Assembly: GCA_013154205.1 (NCBI GenBank)
Contig: JAADCY010000146.1
Span: 1-47,831, forward strand
Source: Thermoproteota archaeon
GTDB lineage: Archaea > Thermoproteota > Thermoprotei_A > Sulfolobales > Desulfurococcaceae
Reading direction: 5' to 3'
DNA length: 47,831 nt
The translations under genes and the position numbers were made by a program. How positions within the stretch are numbered: the first letter of the stretch is position 1; the number at the start of each line of letters is the position of its first letter. Below the pieces are notes generated by a model. The model made no database searches, was not told the origin of the DNA, and saw nothing but the letters and a program-made list of their open reading frames with translations. Below are positions 1 to 8,303 of the stretch, piece after piece.

Positions 1-1354
1 ATATATCGTAGCTCTGTGTTATTGAGGCATTACCTATGTTTACTATTCCTACGGTTTCTAGGCTTCCATTGTAAGTGAAGAATATATTATAATATTGATT
101 TGTGTAGAATGGTTCATAAATTGCTGTAACTACGAAATTGGTTGTGCCATTATATGTGTTTGTTTCTCCAGCAAGTTTTGTATTATACCATAATGAGAAT
201 GAGTTAGCACCTAACCCTACGTAGCCTTTGCCAAATATTGCGTTGCCATAGTTTCCAGTTACGTTATATGCCTTGATACCCGCAACTACGCCTAGTGTTG
301 AAAAGTCTAATGTGTTTCCACCGAAGTCAATAGTGCTACTACTGGTGTTATAGAAATATGCATTGTATAGGTGTGGTGCTATTATTGTTCCCGGCTCGAT
401 GGTTGCCGTGGTGTTTAGGGCTGTGTAGGTTTGTGTTGTGTCTAGCTGTATCTGTGTTTTGGTGCCTGGTGTTCCGGCTGGTGGGGTTATGTCGATTACG
501 GTTGTTGGGTAGGCGGGTTCTACACGGTACTGTGTGTATGGGTTTTGTTGGCCGTAGAGCATGTAGATGGTGTTTATGCCTGGGTCTAGCTCTACGTCTA
601 CAAGTATGTCTGCTCTTTCTAGTGTTTTGTTGAAGTATAGTATATCGTAGTAGAGCGGGTTGCCGTTCTTGTCTAGGAAGTATATGTCGTTTCCGTCGAT
701 GATGTTGTTCCATGCCCCGAAGTTCGTGCCTGTGAGGCGGAGGAGCACCCATCCCTTATAGGTACCGGTGCTGTATAGCTGGATCATCGAGCCGGTCTTA
801 CCGAACCTTATGAGCCAGAGGCAGAACACGCCGGGTGTGTAGCTCTTGTTGAGCATCATCTCACCGTTCAGGTAGTCGAGGCTGTTGAGGATGGCGTGGC
901 TACCGGTGTAGATCCATAGGCCCGAGTCGTAGTCGAAGTCGTCGTAGGCCGGGAACAATGGTACGGAGCCGCCCGGCGTGGCTATGTAGTCGCTGTACGG
1001 GTTGCCTCCGCCGTAGAACAGCGTGTATGTTTTCGACGCTATGCTTCCGTCGGCCCAGACGGCTAGGGGCGGGTTGGTTGAGAACAGGTAGCTGTAGTAT
1101 GGGTGTCCCTGCTGGTCTACCACGTAGAAGTTGTTCACGGTTACTAGGCCGGGCTGGCTCACGTTGAAGGGTGCGGCGAAGACGCCTACGCCGCCGTACA
1201 TCGTGGTGGGCATCCAGACCGATACGAGGTTGAACTCGGTGCCGCCCGCCGTGCCGGCGGCTACTGGTACTAGTAGGCCGCCAATTATCATGTAGATAAG
1301 CGTGACTATGAATAAGCCGTATAGGAGCTCATAGGCTAGACGGTCTATACGCAT
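1..1354 (-). CDS. DUF2341-like surface protein, C-terminus cut by window edge
   Basis: The reading frame runs off the left edge, so at least 451 residues are seen and the C-terminus is missing. Residues about 8-30 form one hydrophobic segment (signal peptide or membrane anchor). The rest is rich in Gly, Tyr, Asn, Thr and Asn-X-Ser/Thr sites, as in secreted beta-sandwich proteins. Around residues 225-265 the segment DKNGNPLYYDIL, followed by a Val-rich strand and INTIYMLYGQQNPYT, resembles the core of DUF2341, a domain common in archaeal cell-surface and virus-associated proteins. The ATG follows GGGGAGAG and a TATA-like stretch. Likely a virion surface or host-attachment protein. The domain call is from memory of the family, not a search. 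Confidence 0.6.
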   Translation of the reverse strand, partial: MRIDRLAYELLYGLFIVTLIYMIIGGLLVPVAAGTAGGTEFNLVSVWMPTTMYGGVGVFAAPFNVSQPGLVTVNNFYVVDQQGHPYYSYLFSTNPPLAVWADGSIASKTYTLFYGGGNPYSDYIATPGGSVPLFPAYDDFDYDSGLWIYTGSHAILNSLDYLNGEMMLNKSYTPGVFCLWLIRFGKTGSMIQLYSTGTYKGWVLLRLTGTNFGAWNNIIDGNDIYFLDKNGNPLYYDILYFNKTLERADILVDVELDPGINTIYMLYGQQNPYTQYRVEPAYPTTVIDITPPAGTPGTKTQIQLDTTQTYTALNTTATIEPGTIIAPHLYNAYFYNTSSSTIDFGGNTLDFSTLGVVAGIKAYNVTGNYGNAIFGKGYVGLGANSFSLWYNTKLAGETNTYNGTTNFVVTAIYEPFYTNQYYNIFFTYNGSLETVGIVNIGNASITQSYDI

Positions 1355-1435
1355 ATCTACTCTCCCCTATATAACATATAGGATACAATATATTCTTATT
1401 TATGACCTTCCCGTCCGGAATAGTCATACATAAGT

Positions 1436-1861
1436 ATGTTGGTGTCATCAATAATATTTATAGGAGAAAGTATAAGTGCTGGGTGCATAGTATTGGCTAC
1501 CACTGTCACGAATATTGTTTCACGTGTTGTTGTCCGGAGGCTGGGCGGTAACCCGCCGCGCTTTGTGGCCACACGGTATGTCACATATAATATTACGAAG
1601 TATGCTAGTGCTCCTAAGATGATTATCAGCACGCTTATCACGAACGTTATATCTAAGATAACGGCTGTTAAGATAAACTATTATCTCGGCTCCGACATCT
1701 ATACGAGCATCACGATACCCACCAGTATAACGACCACGAAGCCCGTCACGCATATTGTGACTAAGATTGTGAGCCAGCCCGGTACAGGTGGTTCATCGTC
1801 CTCGCAGAGCACATCGGGGACGGGGACGAGACAGCATAGGGGTACAGCCATACCCACATAA
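1436..1861 (+). CDS. Val/Thr-repeat protein A (141 aa)
   Basis: A beta-prone protein built of alternating hydrophobic and polar residues: RYVTYNITKY, STLITNVISKITAVK and TTTKPVTHIVTKIVSQ, ending in a Gly/Ser/Thr-rich tail. The TKPVT and THIVTKIVS motifs recur in the proteins at 14567-14884, 17439-17681 and 18493-18990, which makes this frame the real one against hydrophobic antisense frames. No clear Shine-Dalgarno precedes the ATG; a TTATTTAT box 35-40 bases upstream suggests a leaderless or short-leader mRNA, so the start is uncertain. It is followed 15 bases later by a helical protein and is probably co-transcribed with it. Function unknown; a fibre or virion structural role is an inference. 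Confidence 0.6.
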   Translation: MLVSSIIFIGESISAGCIVLATTVTNIVSRVVVRRLGGNPPRFVATRYVTYNITKYASAPKMIISTLITNVISKITAVKINYYLGSDIYTSITIPTSITTTKPVTHIVTKIVSQPGTGGSSSSQSTSGTGTRQHRGTAIPT

Positions 1862-1876
1862 CGGGGGTGAACATGT

Positions 1877-2833
1877 ATGAGTATGTTGGCCGAGCTCCGT
1901 AAAGCCCTTGAAAAACTCATGAGCACGAGGCAGACCGTCACGAATACTGGGGAGACCGTTAGGGTGACCGGGTACACGCCGAGCGGTAGCCTCAGCAACC
2001 AAGATCTAGCCTCAAGCATAAACACGTTGGCCGAGAAAATAGCGGGTCAGCTAGCGAAGCTCTATGAGAACCCCGACCTCAACGGGTTCAACAACCTGGA
2101 GCAGTGGCTGTCAAGCCTCCGCTCCCGCAACCCCTACCAGTACGAGCTCCTCATCAAGACTGTATCGCATCTCGTGAGCGGGAAGCCCTACTACACGGTC
2201 TGGGAGACACTGATAACGACCGGTGACCCGCATCAGGCCTATAATGTTGCTAAGGGGATCAAGGAGCGTTTGAAGAAGATGGAGAGTGTTAAGAAGCTTG
2301 AGAAGATACTGCCGCCGCAGGAGATCAAGATGGTTGTGAACAGTAAGGGAGAGGTAGACCCGGAGAAGCTGGCGGAGCTGATTAAGAAGCGTATTGAGAG
2401 CATGCTGTACCGGCATAAGGGTATGATTAATGAGCAGAGCCTTATGCAGGGCTTAGAAGAGGTGCGTAAGCTTATACATATTGGTGTGAGCATGGCTGGT
2501 GACCGTAAAGAGGCTTGGAAGACCATTATTGAGAAGGTGGGCGGACGTGAGGCTGGTGCTGGTAAGCTCCAGCTCATCTTGAAGCGTGTAGCGATGGGTG
2601 ATATGAAGACGGCTTTGAAGATGATCACTAGTATGAGCCACGGCAAGCCCACAGCAGTATCGGCAAAACAGAGTTCGCAGGAGCTACACATGGCTGTCCA
2701 TGGCGGGAAAAAAGAGGAAAACAGTAGTGGTGAGTCCAGTAATTTTCGTTCTCATGTGGCTGAACGCATAGTCAATATGGCTAAGAATATTGAGAAACCG
2801 CCTATGGTTAAAAAGCCTATAAGCATGGCCTAG
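1877..2833 (+). CDS. Lys/Glu-rich helical protein of unknown function (318 aa)
   Basis: Start ATG is preceded at good spacing by GGGGGTGA; another ATG four bases upstream gives only a short peptide. The protein is soluble and almost wholly helical, with no membrane segment or recognised motif. Charged Lys/Glu-rich helices fill residues about 130-260, and the last 60 residues are Ser/His/Lys-rich and probably disordered. It shares a transcription unit with Val/Thr-repeat protein A. Its last four bases overlap the end of the convergent 74-aa gene. Candidate virion-internal or scaffolding protein, on position only. Confidence 0.6.
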   Translation: MSMLAELRKALEKLMSTRQTVTNTGETVRVTGYTPSGSLSNQDLASSINTLAEKIAGQLAKLYENPDLNGFNNLEQWLSSLRSRNPYQYELLIKTVSHLVSGKPYYTVWETLITTGDPHQAYNVAKGIKERLKKMESVKKLEKILPPQEIKMVVNSKGEVDPEKLAELIKKRIESMLYRHKGMINEQSLMQGLEEVRKLIHIGVSMAGDRKEAWKTIIEKVGGREAGAGKLQLILKRVAMGDMKTALKMITSMSHGKPTAVSAKQSSQELHMAVHGGKKEENSSGESSNFRSHVAERIVNMAKNIEKPPMVKKPISMA

Positions 2834-3054
2834 GTGGTTAGAACCAATAAGCGTTTTTTACCCCGTTGCCTCTCCCTCCTCATAACACGTATATGGCCCG
2901 AGAAATCCACGTAGACTATTTCCTCGGGCGTGATACGTATAAGCCTACGGACTAGGAGCTCCTTCCCATCCACTAGTATTCTGAGTACCCGTGGCCCAAT
3001 ACCAGTGGTTTGTCCTTGTTTCTGCCTCTTCCTATGCAGTAGCCCGAGAACCAT
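2830..3054 (-). CDS. Small basic hypothetical protein (74 aa)
   Basis: Last gene of a three-gene minus-strand unit with the two small membrane proteins at 3061-3563. The ATG sits six bases after GGTGA, which itself overlaps the upstream gene's stop. The protein is very basic, with clusters HRKRQKQ near the N-terminus and RRERQRGKKR near the C-terminus flanking a beta-rich core (VLRILVDGKELLVRRL). Such a charge pattern fits nucleic-acid binding, for example a small DNA-coating protein, but no family is recognised. Confidence 0.5.
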   Translation of the reverse strand: MVLGLLHRKRQKQGQTTGIGPRVLRILVDGKELLVRRLIRITPEEIVYVDFSGHIRVMRRERQRGKKRLLVLTT

Positions 3055-3060
3055 AGTGTC

Positions 3061-3306
3061 TCACCTCTTCTTGATATGGATGCTGTAGACAAGTAGTACG
3101 GCTATGACTATCAATGCCCCAATAATAAATGTTGGAGCCAATGCTGAGGTAGCCGTGTTCTCGTAGCTGTTCACGGGCTGTGTGCCGAAGGCGGTGGCCA
3201 TGTAGTCGCTTGCCACATGGATGCTGGAGACAATTATGTCTGCTAATAGTATCAGGGCTATTATTATGAAGCCGGCCACTATAGCGTATAGTATCGGTTT
3301 GAGCAT
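3061..3306 (-). CDS. Small two-helix membrane protein (81 aa), capsid/envelope candidate
   Basis: Two hydrophobic helices, residues about 5-28 (ILYAIVAGFIIIALILLADI) and 56-77, are joined by a polar loop containing an Asn-Thr-Ala-Thr stretch; the tail is basic (HIKKR). I chose the ATG that follows GGGTGG by five bases rather than an in-frame GTG three codons earlier. Size and topology resemble the major capsid proteins of spindle-shaped archaeal viruses, which are small double-helix proteins, but topology alone cannot prove this. It overlaps the upstream gene's end and precedes a basic protein. Confidence 0.55.
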   Translation of the reverse strand: MLKPILYAIVAGFIIIALILLADIIVSSIHVASDYMATAFGTQPVNSYENTATSALAPTFIIGALIVIAVLLVYSIHIKKR

Positions 3307-3308
3307 GG

Positions 3309-3563
3309 CTACCACCCGGAGCTAGTTCTTTCACGTATGCTACTGGCAACTATTAATGCGTATAGTATGAACACTATACCGCCTATTACTCCTACGAACA
3401 TCGCCCATATTAGTGGGCCGTTGGGGTTGAAGCCGGGCAGTGGCTTTATCCCGACGAGGCTGAACACGTGCCATATACCGTTATTTGCTGTGGCTACTAG
3501 GTCTATTATTGCTCCAGCTATGATTGTCAGTATTATGAGTATTATTATCCATATTATCCTCAA
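3309..3563 (-). CDS. Small two-helix membrane protein (84 aa)
   Basis: First gene of the unit that includes 3061-3306 and 2830-3054. It has an N-terminal hydrophobic helix (residues 3-23), a Pro/Gly/Asn-rich loop (PLPGFNPNGP), and a second helix (about 52-73) ending in SSIRERTSSGW. The start appears to be TTG, five bases after GGGAGGGTG; no ATG is available in frame. The final Trp codon and stop (TGG TAG) carry the ribosome-binding sequence for the next gene. Probably an envelope or capsid protein by analogy with 3061-3306. Confidence 0.5.
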   Translation of the reverse strand: MRIIWIIILIILTIIAGAIIDLVATANNGIWHVFSLVGIKPLPGFNPNGPLIWAMFVGVIGGIVFILYALIVASSIRERTSSGW

Positions 3564-3703
3564 ATCTACACCCTCCCCCTATACTATATTTTCTAGAACC
3601 ACGTATTTAATGATGAGGCTAAAGAGCTACGATGAGTCACGCTTATATATTGTGTTTGTACGATACTATTCTTGAACAACGAATCGTATTCGGGGTATGA
3701 ATC

Positions 3704-3859
3704 ATGGCCAGAATACACAAGACCAGGTACACACGTGCCGAGTGGCAGAGAATCTTCGCCCAAGCAGTAAGATACTGTGCAGAACTAAGGAGAACCGGTA
3801 AGATCGGGCCCCACGAGTACAGAGAGTGTATAAGCAGACAGCTCAGAGCCCACGAGTAA
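3704..3859 (+). CDS. Small Arg-rich protein (51 aa) with its own promoter
   Basis: The protein begins MARIHKTRYTRAEWQRIFAQ and is helical, strongly basic and without a hydrophobic segment, so a nucleic-acid-binding role is plausible. It is a single-gene unit on the plus strand: a CTTATATAT box lies at 3642-3650, and GGGGT precedes the ATG. The second half of the coding sequence pairs with the sequence just after the stop (see the inverted repeat at 3795-3880). No family is recognised. Confidence 0.55.
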   Translation: MARIHKTRYTRAEWQRIFAQAVRYCAELRRTGKIGPHEYRECISRQLRAHE

Positions 3860-3880
3860 CCAGGGGCCCGGTCTTACCGG
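3795..3880. repeat. 18-bp inverted repeat spanning the end of the 51-aa gene
   Basis: CCGGTAAGATCGGGCCCC (3795-3812) is matched by GGGGCCCGGTCTTACCGG (3863-3880), 17 of 18 positions complementary, with a 50-base loop that includes the stop codon. A direct repeat CCCACGAGTA occurs at 3810-3819 and 3849-3858. In RNA this would be a very stable GC-rich hairpin, usable as a terminator, a transcript stabiliser, or an RNA element that blocks or regulates translation. Confidence 0.75.
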
Positions 3881-3914
3881 CCACTACTCTATTAAAAATA
3901 ATTGTTTTTTATGC

Positions 3915-4709
3915 CTAGAACCTTTTCTCCCTCCTAACACACAGTATCACAGGATAGATCACAGCTCTTATTGTTAAGGGGCATAGGAGCCAGCACATGT
4001 GGTGGTAAAACAACGGTGATAGACACGTATTCGTAAGTGGCGCCTGATAATAATCTACCAGGTTAGCCGCTAACGTGACAATGACTAGGAATACAATGCT
4101 TTTCTTACCCCGTCTCAATATATCGGGCTTCATTACTAGGGCTATCCATGGTGTCCATAGCTTCATATGTATGAGGTAGCCGGGGAGGCTCCACGACCTT
4201 ATAATATTGTCTAGCTCGCGGTAGTCGGCTATCCATTCCGTGTAGAATGCTCCGGCTAGTAGGTAGTGGCCTAGGCTTGAGCGCCACAGGTATATTGAGA
4301 GTATGGTTGCCCCTATGAGGTAGAACAGTATCGGCGGGGTACCTCCCCTATCCACATAGTATGTCGTGTTGCGAATGGCTAGTATGGCGGCTAGTACTGT
4401 CGGGTAGAGTATTTTCACCGCCTGTGTTACACGGTAGCTAGGCTTGACGAGGTAGGTTGTCACGAAGCCGAGCACCAGCACCGTGTATATGCCTATGTCT
4501 TCCAGCAACGGGATCGCTCCGGGCAGGCTCCATGAGAGCACTGGTACCTCGTAGAGCAGGTAGCTGGTACTAAACATCAATGCCAGCACGGGTAGATAGT
4601 CCCGGAAGCGGCGTCCATGGAAGAACCGTGCCCCCACATATATCATTACTAGTGCAACCAAGCTCATAATGTTTACCATGACGCCGTAGACGAAGAGACG
4701 GTCTACCAT
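3915..4709 (-). CDS. Polytopic membrane protein (264 aa)
   Basis: Last gene of the operon running leftward from 8136. Start ATG overlaps the helicase stop (ATGGTAG); an in-frame start 24 codons further upstream would lie deep inside the helicase gene and is less likely. Hydrophobic segments occur at about residues 7-25, 39-57, 70-90, 100-114 and 127-143, with two or three more toward the Cys/His-containing C-terminus (PLFYHHMCWLLCP), followed by a basic tail. No transporter signature is recognised. Coupling to a helicase operon would fit a membrane anchor or DNA-translocation pore, but that is speculation. Confidence 0.6.
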   Translation of the reverse strand: MVDRLFVYGVMVNIMSLVALVMIYVGARFFHGRRFRDYLPVLALMFSTSYLLYEVPVLSWSLPGAIPLLEDIGIYTVLVLGFVTTYLVKPSYRVTQAVKILYPTVLAAILAIRNTTYYVDRGGTPPILFYLIGATILSIYLWRSSLGHYLLAGAFYTEWIADYRELDNIIRSWSLPGYLIHMKLWTPWIALVMKPDILRRGKKSIVFLVIVTLAANLVDYYQAPLTNTCLSPLFYHHMCWLLCPLTIRAVIYPVILCVRREKRF

Positions 4710-6079
4710 GCCGATGCACCCGCGAACAGTCTTACTACCTCGCCCGTCGAGCGGGCCACATGCTTCCTCATCTTTTTCCACACGCTTGGATGGTAGCGGT
4801 TATATGGGTGTATCCACCGCCTATCAAGGAGCACCATTATGTGTTTCTGTGTACGCATACGGTTGTAGCGGTAGAGGCTCTGCAGGTTAGCCGCGTCGCG
4901 TTGCTCCATATAGTATTTAGACACGGCGTCAGCGTCCACATTTCCCATCATCATCAGTATCCCAGGGTTAATATCTTGAGGCATGCCGCCCTGGTAGAAC
5001 GCTATGACTACGGGTATGTCACGCCCTAGGTTCTTGTTGATTATGCTTACCCCACGGTACCATTTCCCCTTAGGCACTAGGATATAGACGTTGGCGTGGG
5101 GGCTTGGGAGATGGTCATGTGTTTCGCTTGATACTTTGAAGCCTACCTCTACTAGGCGCTCATAGAGGTGTTGGGCGTGGTTCTTGTTTTTTGCTACTAT
5201 GCCTACTGCCCCATATTCCTCTACGGCTTTCTCTACGAGGTCTAGTGTTAGGCCGGTATAGTCTTGGGCGTGTGTGGAGGGTATTATCTTGTTGTAGAGT
5301 ATAACTGTGTCTTGTACGCTCCGTGGTTTTAGCCGGACATAGGGTATTGAGCCGTATATGGTCTCCATGACGCTGTATAGTGTGCGGGGGAGTGTGGCGC
5401 TTATCAGTATGCTGTTCATGTAGAGCCTTAAGGTGTCGGGCCGGGGGTATAGGTAGTGGTTTACCCGTATGTAGAAGCGTTTCAGCCTTTCATAGACCTC
5501 GGGGTATTCTTTCTTAAGTAGCAAGGCTTCCTCGACCGGTATAGCATGGCTTAATGTTTCCAAATAGTCCTCGGCCTCGTCGAATATGATGGTGTACCTC
5601 ATCTTGGAGCCCATAGCGAGCAGGGCCGTGAACAATGATAGCGTATGTGTTGAGACCACCAATCTTGTGTCGTCGCGGAGCTCGACATAGTTTTTCAGAG
5701 AAGCCACGTGTTTACGGTAGTGGCATGGCTCCCCGCTCTCAATATGTTGTTGGAGCGCTACGTGATAGGATAGATTCTTATACTCGCTTGTCTCCTTCAA
5801 CCGTTTCTGCAGTGCCTCGCATACTTCGTCGTGGGCGTGCTGTATGAACACCTTATCCATGCCTATGAGCTCATTCATCCACACATCGGCTACGAAGTCC
5901 CGTAGCTTTCTCAGTGGGGCGGCATAGATGTATAGTACCCGGGGACGTTCTTTCTCCACGGCTTTCTTGACAAGGCTCAGCGTGTGTTTTGTCTTGCCGC
6001 CACCGAAGAAGCCTAGTACTAGGCCTTTGAGCTCGCCGTACACTATGCCGTACAGTGCCTTGGGTGCTCGCTGGATCAC
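4703..6079 (-). CDS. SF2 helicase / DEAD-like ATPase (458 aa)
   Basis: Visible motifs in order: Walker A GFFGGGKT (residues 23-30), a Walker B DEAE box (IIFDEAEDYLE, DEAE at 167-170), motif III SAT (227-229) and a motif VI-like QSLYRYNRMR (400-409). These place it in helicase superfamily 2, an ATP-driven nucleic-acid translocase. The N-terminus is short, with no extra domain before the P-loop. Start ATG overlaps the stop of the 307-aa gene, so it is translationally coupled. The exact subfamily is unclear; it is distinct from the XPB-like helicase at 14922-17354. Confidence 0.8.
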   Translation of the reverse strand: MIQRAPKALYGIVYGELKGLVLGFFGGGKTKHTLSLVKKAVEKERPRVLYIYAAPLRKLRDFVADVWMNELIGMDKVFIQHAHDEVCEALQKRLKETSEYKNLSYHVALQQHIESGEPCHYRKHVASLKNYVELRDDTRLVVSTHTLSLFTALLAMGSKMRYTIIFDEAEDYLETLSHAIPVEEALLLKKEYPEVYERLKRFYIRVNHYLYPRPDTLRLYMNSILISATLPRTLYSVMETIYGSIPYVRLKPRSVQDTVILYNKIIPSTHAQDYTGLTLDLVEKAVEEYGAVGIVAKNKNHAQHLYERLVEVGFKVSSETHDHLPSPHANVYILVPKGKWYRGVSIINKNLGRDIPVVIAFYQGGMPQDINPGILMMMGNVDADAVSKYYMEQRDAANLQSLYRYNRMRTQKHIMVLLDRRWIHPYNRYHPSVWKKMRKHVARSTGEVVRLFAGASAW

Positions 6080-6999
6080 TGCTTGGCACCGGTGATCCTT
6101 GATAGGATGCTGTAGACCGTGTCACGGGTTATGATCATGAGCTTCTTGGCTAGCTGGTACCTTGCTATCTGGGCCATGGCTTCCCGTGTGTCACGTAGGC
6201 TCTGTACTAGTAGTTCTCCGTTCTCGGTCTTGGCCACGTATAGGAGCTGTGGATATGTGATGGTCTCCGTGAAGTAGCTGGGAGGTAGCAACCGCTGGAT
6301 CACCATGTCACGGGTTCCGATTGTTAGGAACGGGTAGATGTCGAAGAGCCTGTGCATACTGGTTACTAGGTTGAATACACGGTGCAGTACTAGGGTGTCG
6401 GTGACGTATTTCCAGTCGAGATAGTGTTGCTCGTAATCATAGTGCTGGCCGGTCTTGAGGAACTTGGCTGTGAGGTACTGTATCTTGTAGGTGTGTCGTA
6501 GGTAGTGGTTGAGTGGTTCTTCGAGGCTTAGGTCTATTAGGCGTTTATACATGTAGAGCATGAACACGACGGCTTTTCCGGGCGTTAGGTTTTCGGGTAT
6601 CGGTATGTTAAGGCTTGTGATGATTATGGGTTCTGGGTTCGTCATTGTTTTGAGACGGTATCCGTAGAGCATTAGCTGGGCGTCTATCCACGGCTTTATC
6701 TTTGATAGGGGCTGTGGCTCGCCCTGCTCCACATACTTATCCCTTACACTATCCGGTATCTTGTGCTGAGATACTATCAAGTGGTCTAGTGGTTCCAGGG
6801 GATACGTCCTTGGATCCTCTACTACCTCGTCCTCCACATCCACGACAAAGGGGACGATTAGGAAGCCGTTTACCCCGTCCAAGGTATAGGCGGTAGCGGC
6901 TCCCCCGTATATCCTCTTATAGCCACGTACACGACTAATACAGTAGGCATAGTCGTCACGGATGACCAAATAGTATGTGTTGCCACGATACAGCATCAC
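6076..6999 (-). CDS. Hypothetical protein in helicase operon (307 aa)
   Basis: Overlaps both neighbours by four bases, so it belongs firmly to the RHH-331-307-helicase-membrane operon. It is a mixed alpha/beta soluble protein with an acidic patch near residues 53-62 (VDVEDEVVEDP) and many aromatic Tyr residues. I recognise no motif. Constant pairing with the SF2 helicase suggests a partner or loader for it; this is inferred from gene order only. Confidence 0.65.
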   Translation of the reverse strand: MMLYRGNTYYLVIRDDYAYCISRVRGYKRIYGGAATAYTLDGVNGFLIVPFVVDVEDEVVEDPRTYPLEPLDHLIVSQHKIPDSVRDKYVEQGEPQPLSKIKPWIDAQLMLYGYRLKTMTNPEPIIITSLNIPIPENLTPGKAVVFMLYMYKRLIDLSLEEPLNHYLRHTYKIQYLTAKFLKTGQHYDYEQHYLDWKYVTDTLVLHRVFNLVTSMHRLFDIYPFLTIGTRDMVIQRLLPPSYFTETITYPQLLYVAKTENGELLVQSLRDTREAMAQIARYQLAKKLMIITRDTVYSILSRITGAKQ

Positions 7000-7991
7000 T
7001 GGCTACCAGCCTCTCCAAGCTTTTCTAGATACAGTGCTATCCGACGCTTGACCTCATCAGCCGTGATGCCCCTTTCATCCGCGTACTTCTGTATCCTCTC
7101 AACGATCTCCTCGCCCAGCGCCTTATCCTTTGTTTTCTGGAACTGGATTATCATGTCCGCTATGATCTTTATCTCCGGATCACGCTCAACTGGGTATTCC
7201 TCGGAACCACCGCTATCTACCACGCTATCCACAGAGCTACCAGTATCCTCGTCGGTTTTCTCCTCCTCGTGCTCATGGCTATCCACACTGCTATCCAGAC
7301 TACTAGCTATCAGCTCCGAGTCCTCCCCAGACACCAATGGCTCCCCGCTTACCTCTTCCTCCTCCTTCTGCTCGACCACGAACTTGAACGGGAACAACGC
7401 CACGTCCACGAGAACACGTCGTGTACCTAGCCCGTAGGGTGCTGAGAGGGGCACCATGATCATCTTGGCCCTAACGGTTACGGGGCCGCGGAAGCCCTGC
7501 CTTATAGCGTCCGCGTAGAGCTCGTTGAGATAACTGGCCAAGTCCTGAGCATTAGTTGTGCCACGTACATAGTTTACATAGATTATTGTCTCGGGCTGGA
7601 AAACACGGAGAAACGGGGATCCATCCACGGCGTTCTCGGGGTAAAATGTTTCAAGCACGTTTATTTCGAGCTTGGAGAAACGTGTGCTTATCTCGCAGAG
7701 GTAATGCGGTATTTTCTCGGGCTCCACATACTCGATCTTCTCCACATCAATAATACGTGTGCCCACCACGACAGCATAGAGCCTTGGTATCTTGTTCTCA
7801 CTATGAGCCTCCAATATGAGATCGTATAGGTCTGGCTGGGCGATATACTGCATGGCGTTCTCAAAAGCAATAACCACGTTGAAAGGCCTTGTATCAATAA
7901 TGGTTAGGACACGTTTACGGGCGTTACGGGGATATTGTTTCTGCTTAGAGACCACGCCTTGGGGCGTTATGGCTTCTCGCTTGAACGGCAT
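6996..7991 (-). CDS. Hypothetical protein with acidic Ser/Asp linker (331 aa)
   Basis: An N-terminal mixed alpha/beta domain (about residues 25-215) is joined by a long acidic, low-complexity linker (about 216-270, rich in Glu, Ser and Asp, with repeated SSVDS) to a C-terminal helical domain (about 275-328) that looks like a small three-helix bundle. This layout, two folded domains on a flexible acidic tether, is typical of adaptor proteins that recruit a partner, here perhaps the helicase two genes downstream. No family is recognised. Confidence 0.65.
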   Translation of the reverse strand: MPFKREAITPQGVVSKQKQYPRNARKRVLTIIDTRPFNVVIAFENAMQYIAQPDLYDLILEAHSENKIPRLYAVVVGTRIIDVEKIEYVEPEKIPHYLCEISTRFSKLEINVLETFYPENAVDGSPFLRVFQPETIIYVNYVRGTTNAQDLASYLNELYADAIRQGFRGPVTVRAKMIMVPLSAPYGLGTRRVLVDVALFPFKFVVEQKEEEEVSGEPLVSGEDSELIASSLDSSVDSHEHEEEKTDEDTGSSVDSVVDSGGSEEYPVERDPEIKIIADMIIQFQKTKDKALGEEIVERIQKYADERGITADEVKRRIALYLEKLGEAGSQ

Positions 7992-8007
7992 AGTGTCACC
8001 CCATGGG

Positions 8008-8136
8008 TTATTCCTGGTCTAGGAGCTTCTTGCGGATGAGCTCGGCCCATGAACGAGCGCCTACCCGGTGCTTGAGCCGTAGGAGCTTGAAATACTCTTC
8101 CTCGTCTAGGTCTCGGACTATGATGGTCTTGCTCAC
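8008..8136 (-). CDS. Small ribbon-helix-helix-like regulator (42 aa)
   Basis: Translation gives MSKTIIVRDLDEEEYFKLLR (initiator GTG read as Met), then a helix ending WAELIRKKLLD. The short beta strand followed by two helices is the pattern of ribbon-helix-helix DNA-binding proteins, and the length is normal for a minimal one. The GTG start follows GGGTGG; another in-frame GTG lies three codons upstream. It is the first gene of the minus-strand operon down to 3915 and may autoregulate it. Confidence 0.55.
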   Translation of the reverse strand: MSKTIIVRDLDEEEYFKLLRLKHRVGARSWAELIRKKLLDQE

Positions 8137-8234
8137 GGCTTCCACCCAAGGAGTGATAGTGATTCAGTGTTTCACCGTATCATAATATAGGCTCCCAGAC
8201 AATATATAAACCTGAGATAACCAAGGGTTCACAA

Positions 8235-8252
8235 CCCACATTTCCACTGGAG
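8235..8252 (-). promoter_or_regulatory. Origin-recognition-box-like element in a divergent promoter region
   Basis: Reading on the minus strand gives CTCCAGTGGAAATGTGGG, matching the archaeal ORB core plus the following G-run. It lies in the 167-bp gap between divergent operons (8136 and 8304), about 10 bases upstream of a CTTAAATA box (8263-8270) for the plus-strand gene. It could be a second Orc1/Cdc6 binding site or a transcriptional operator. Otherwise the gap holds only promoter-like AT-rich sequence. Confidence 0.6.
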
Positions 8253-8303
8253 AAAAGCCACGCTTAAATAACAAAGAAAAACAAACAAATAAACGGTGAA
8301 ACA

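Noticed and set aside
1396..1641. Minus-strand hydrophobic protein (81 aa)
   Set aside because: It is antisense to Val/Thr-repeat protein A, whose motifs recur in three other proteins; Val/Thr/Ile-rich genes create hydrophobic antisense frames.
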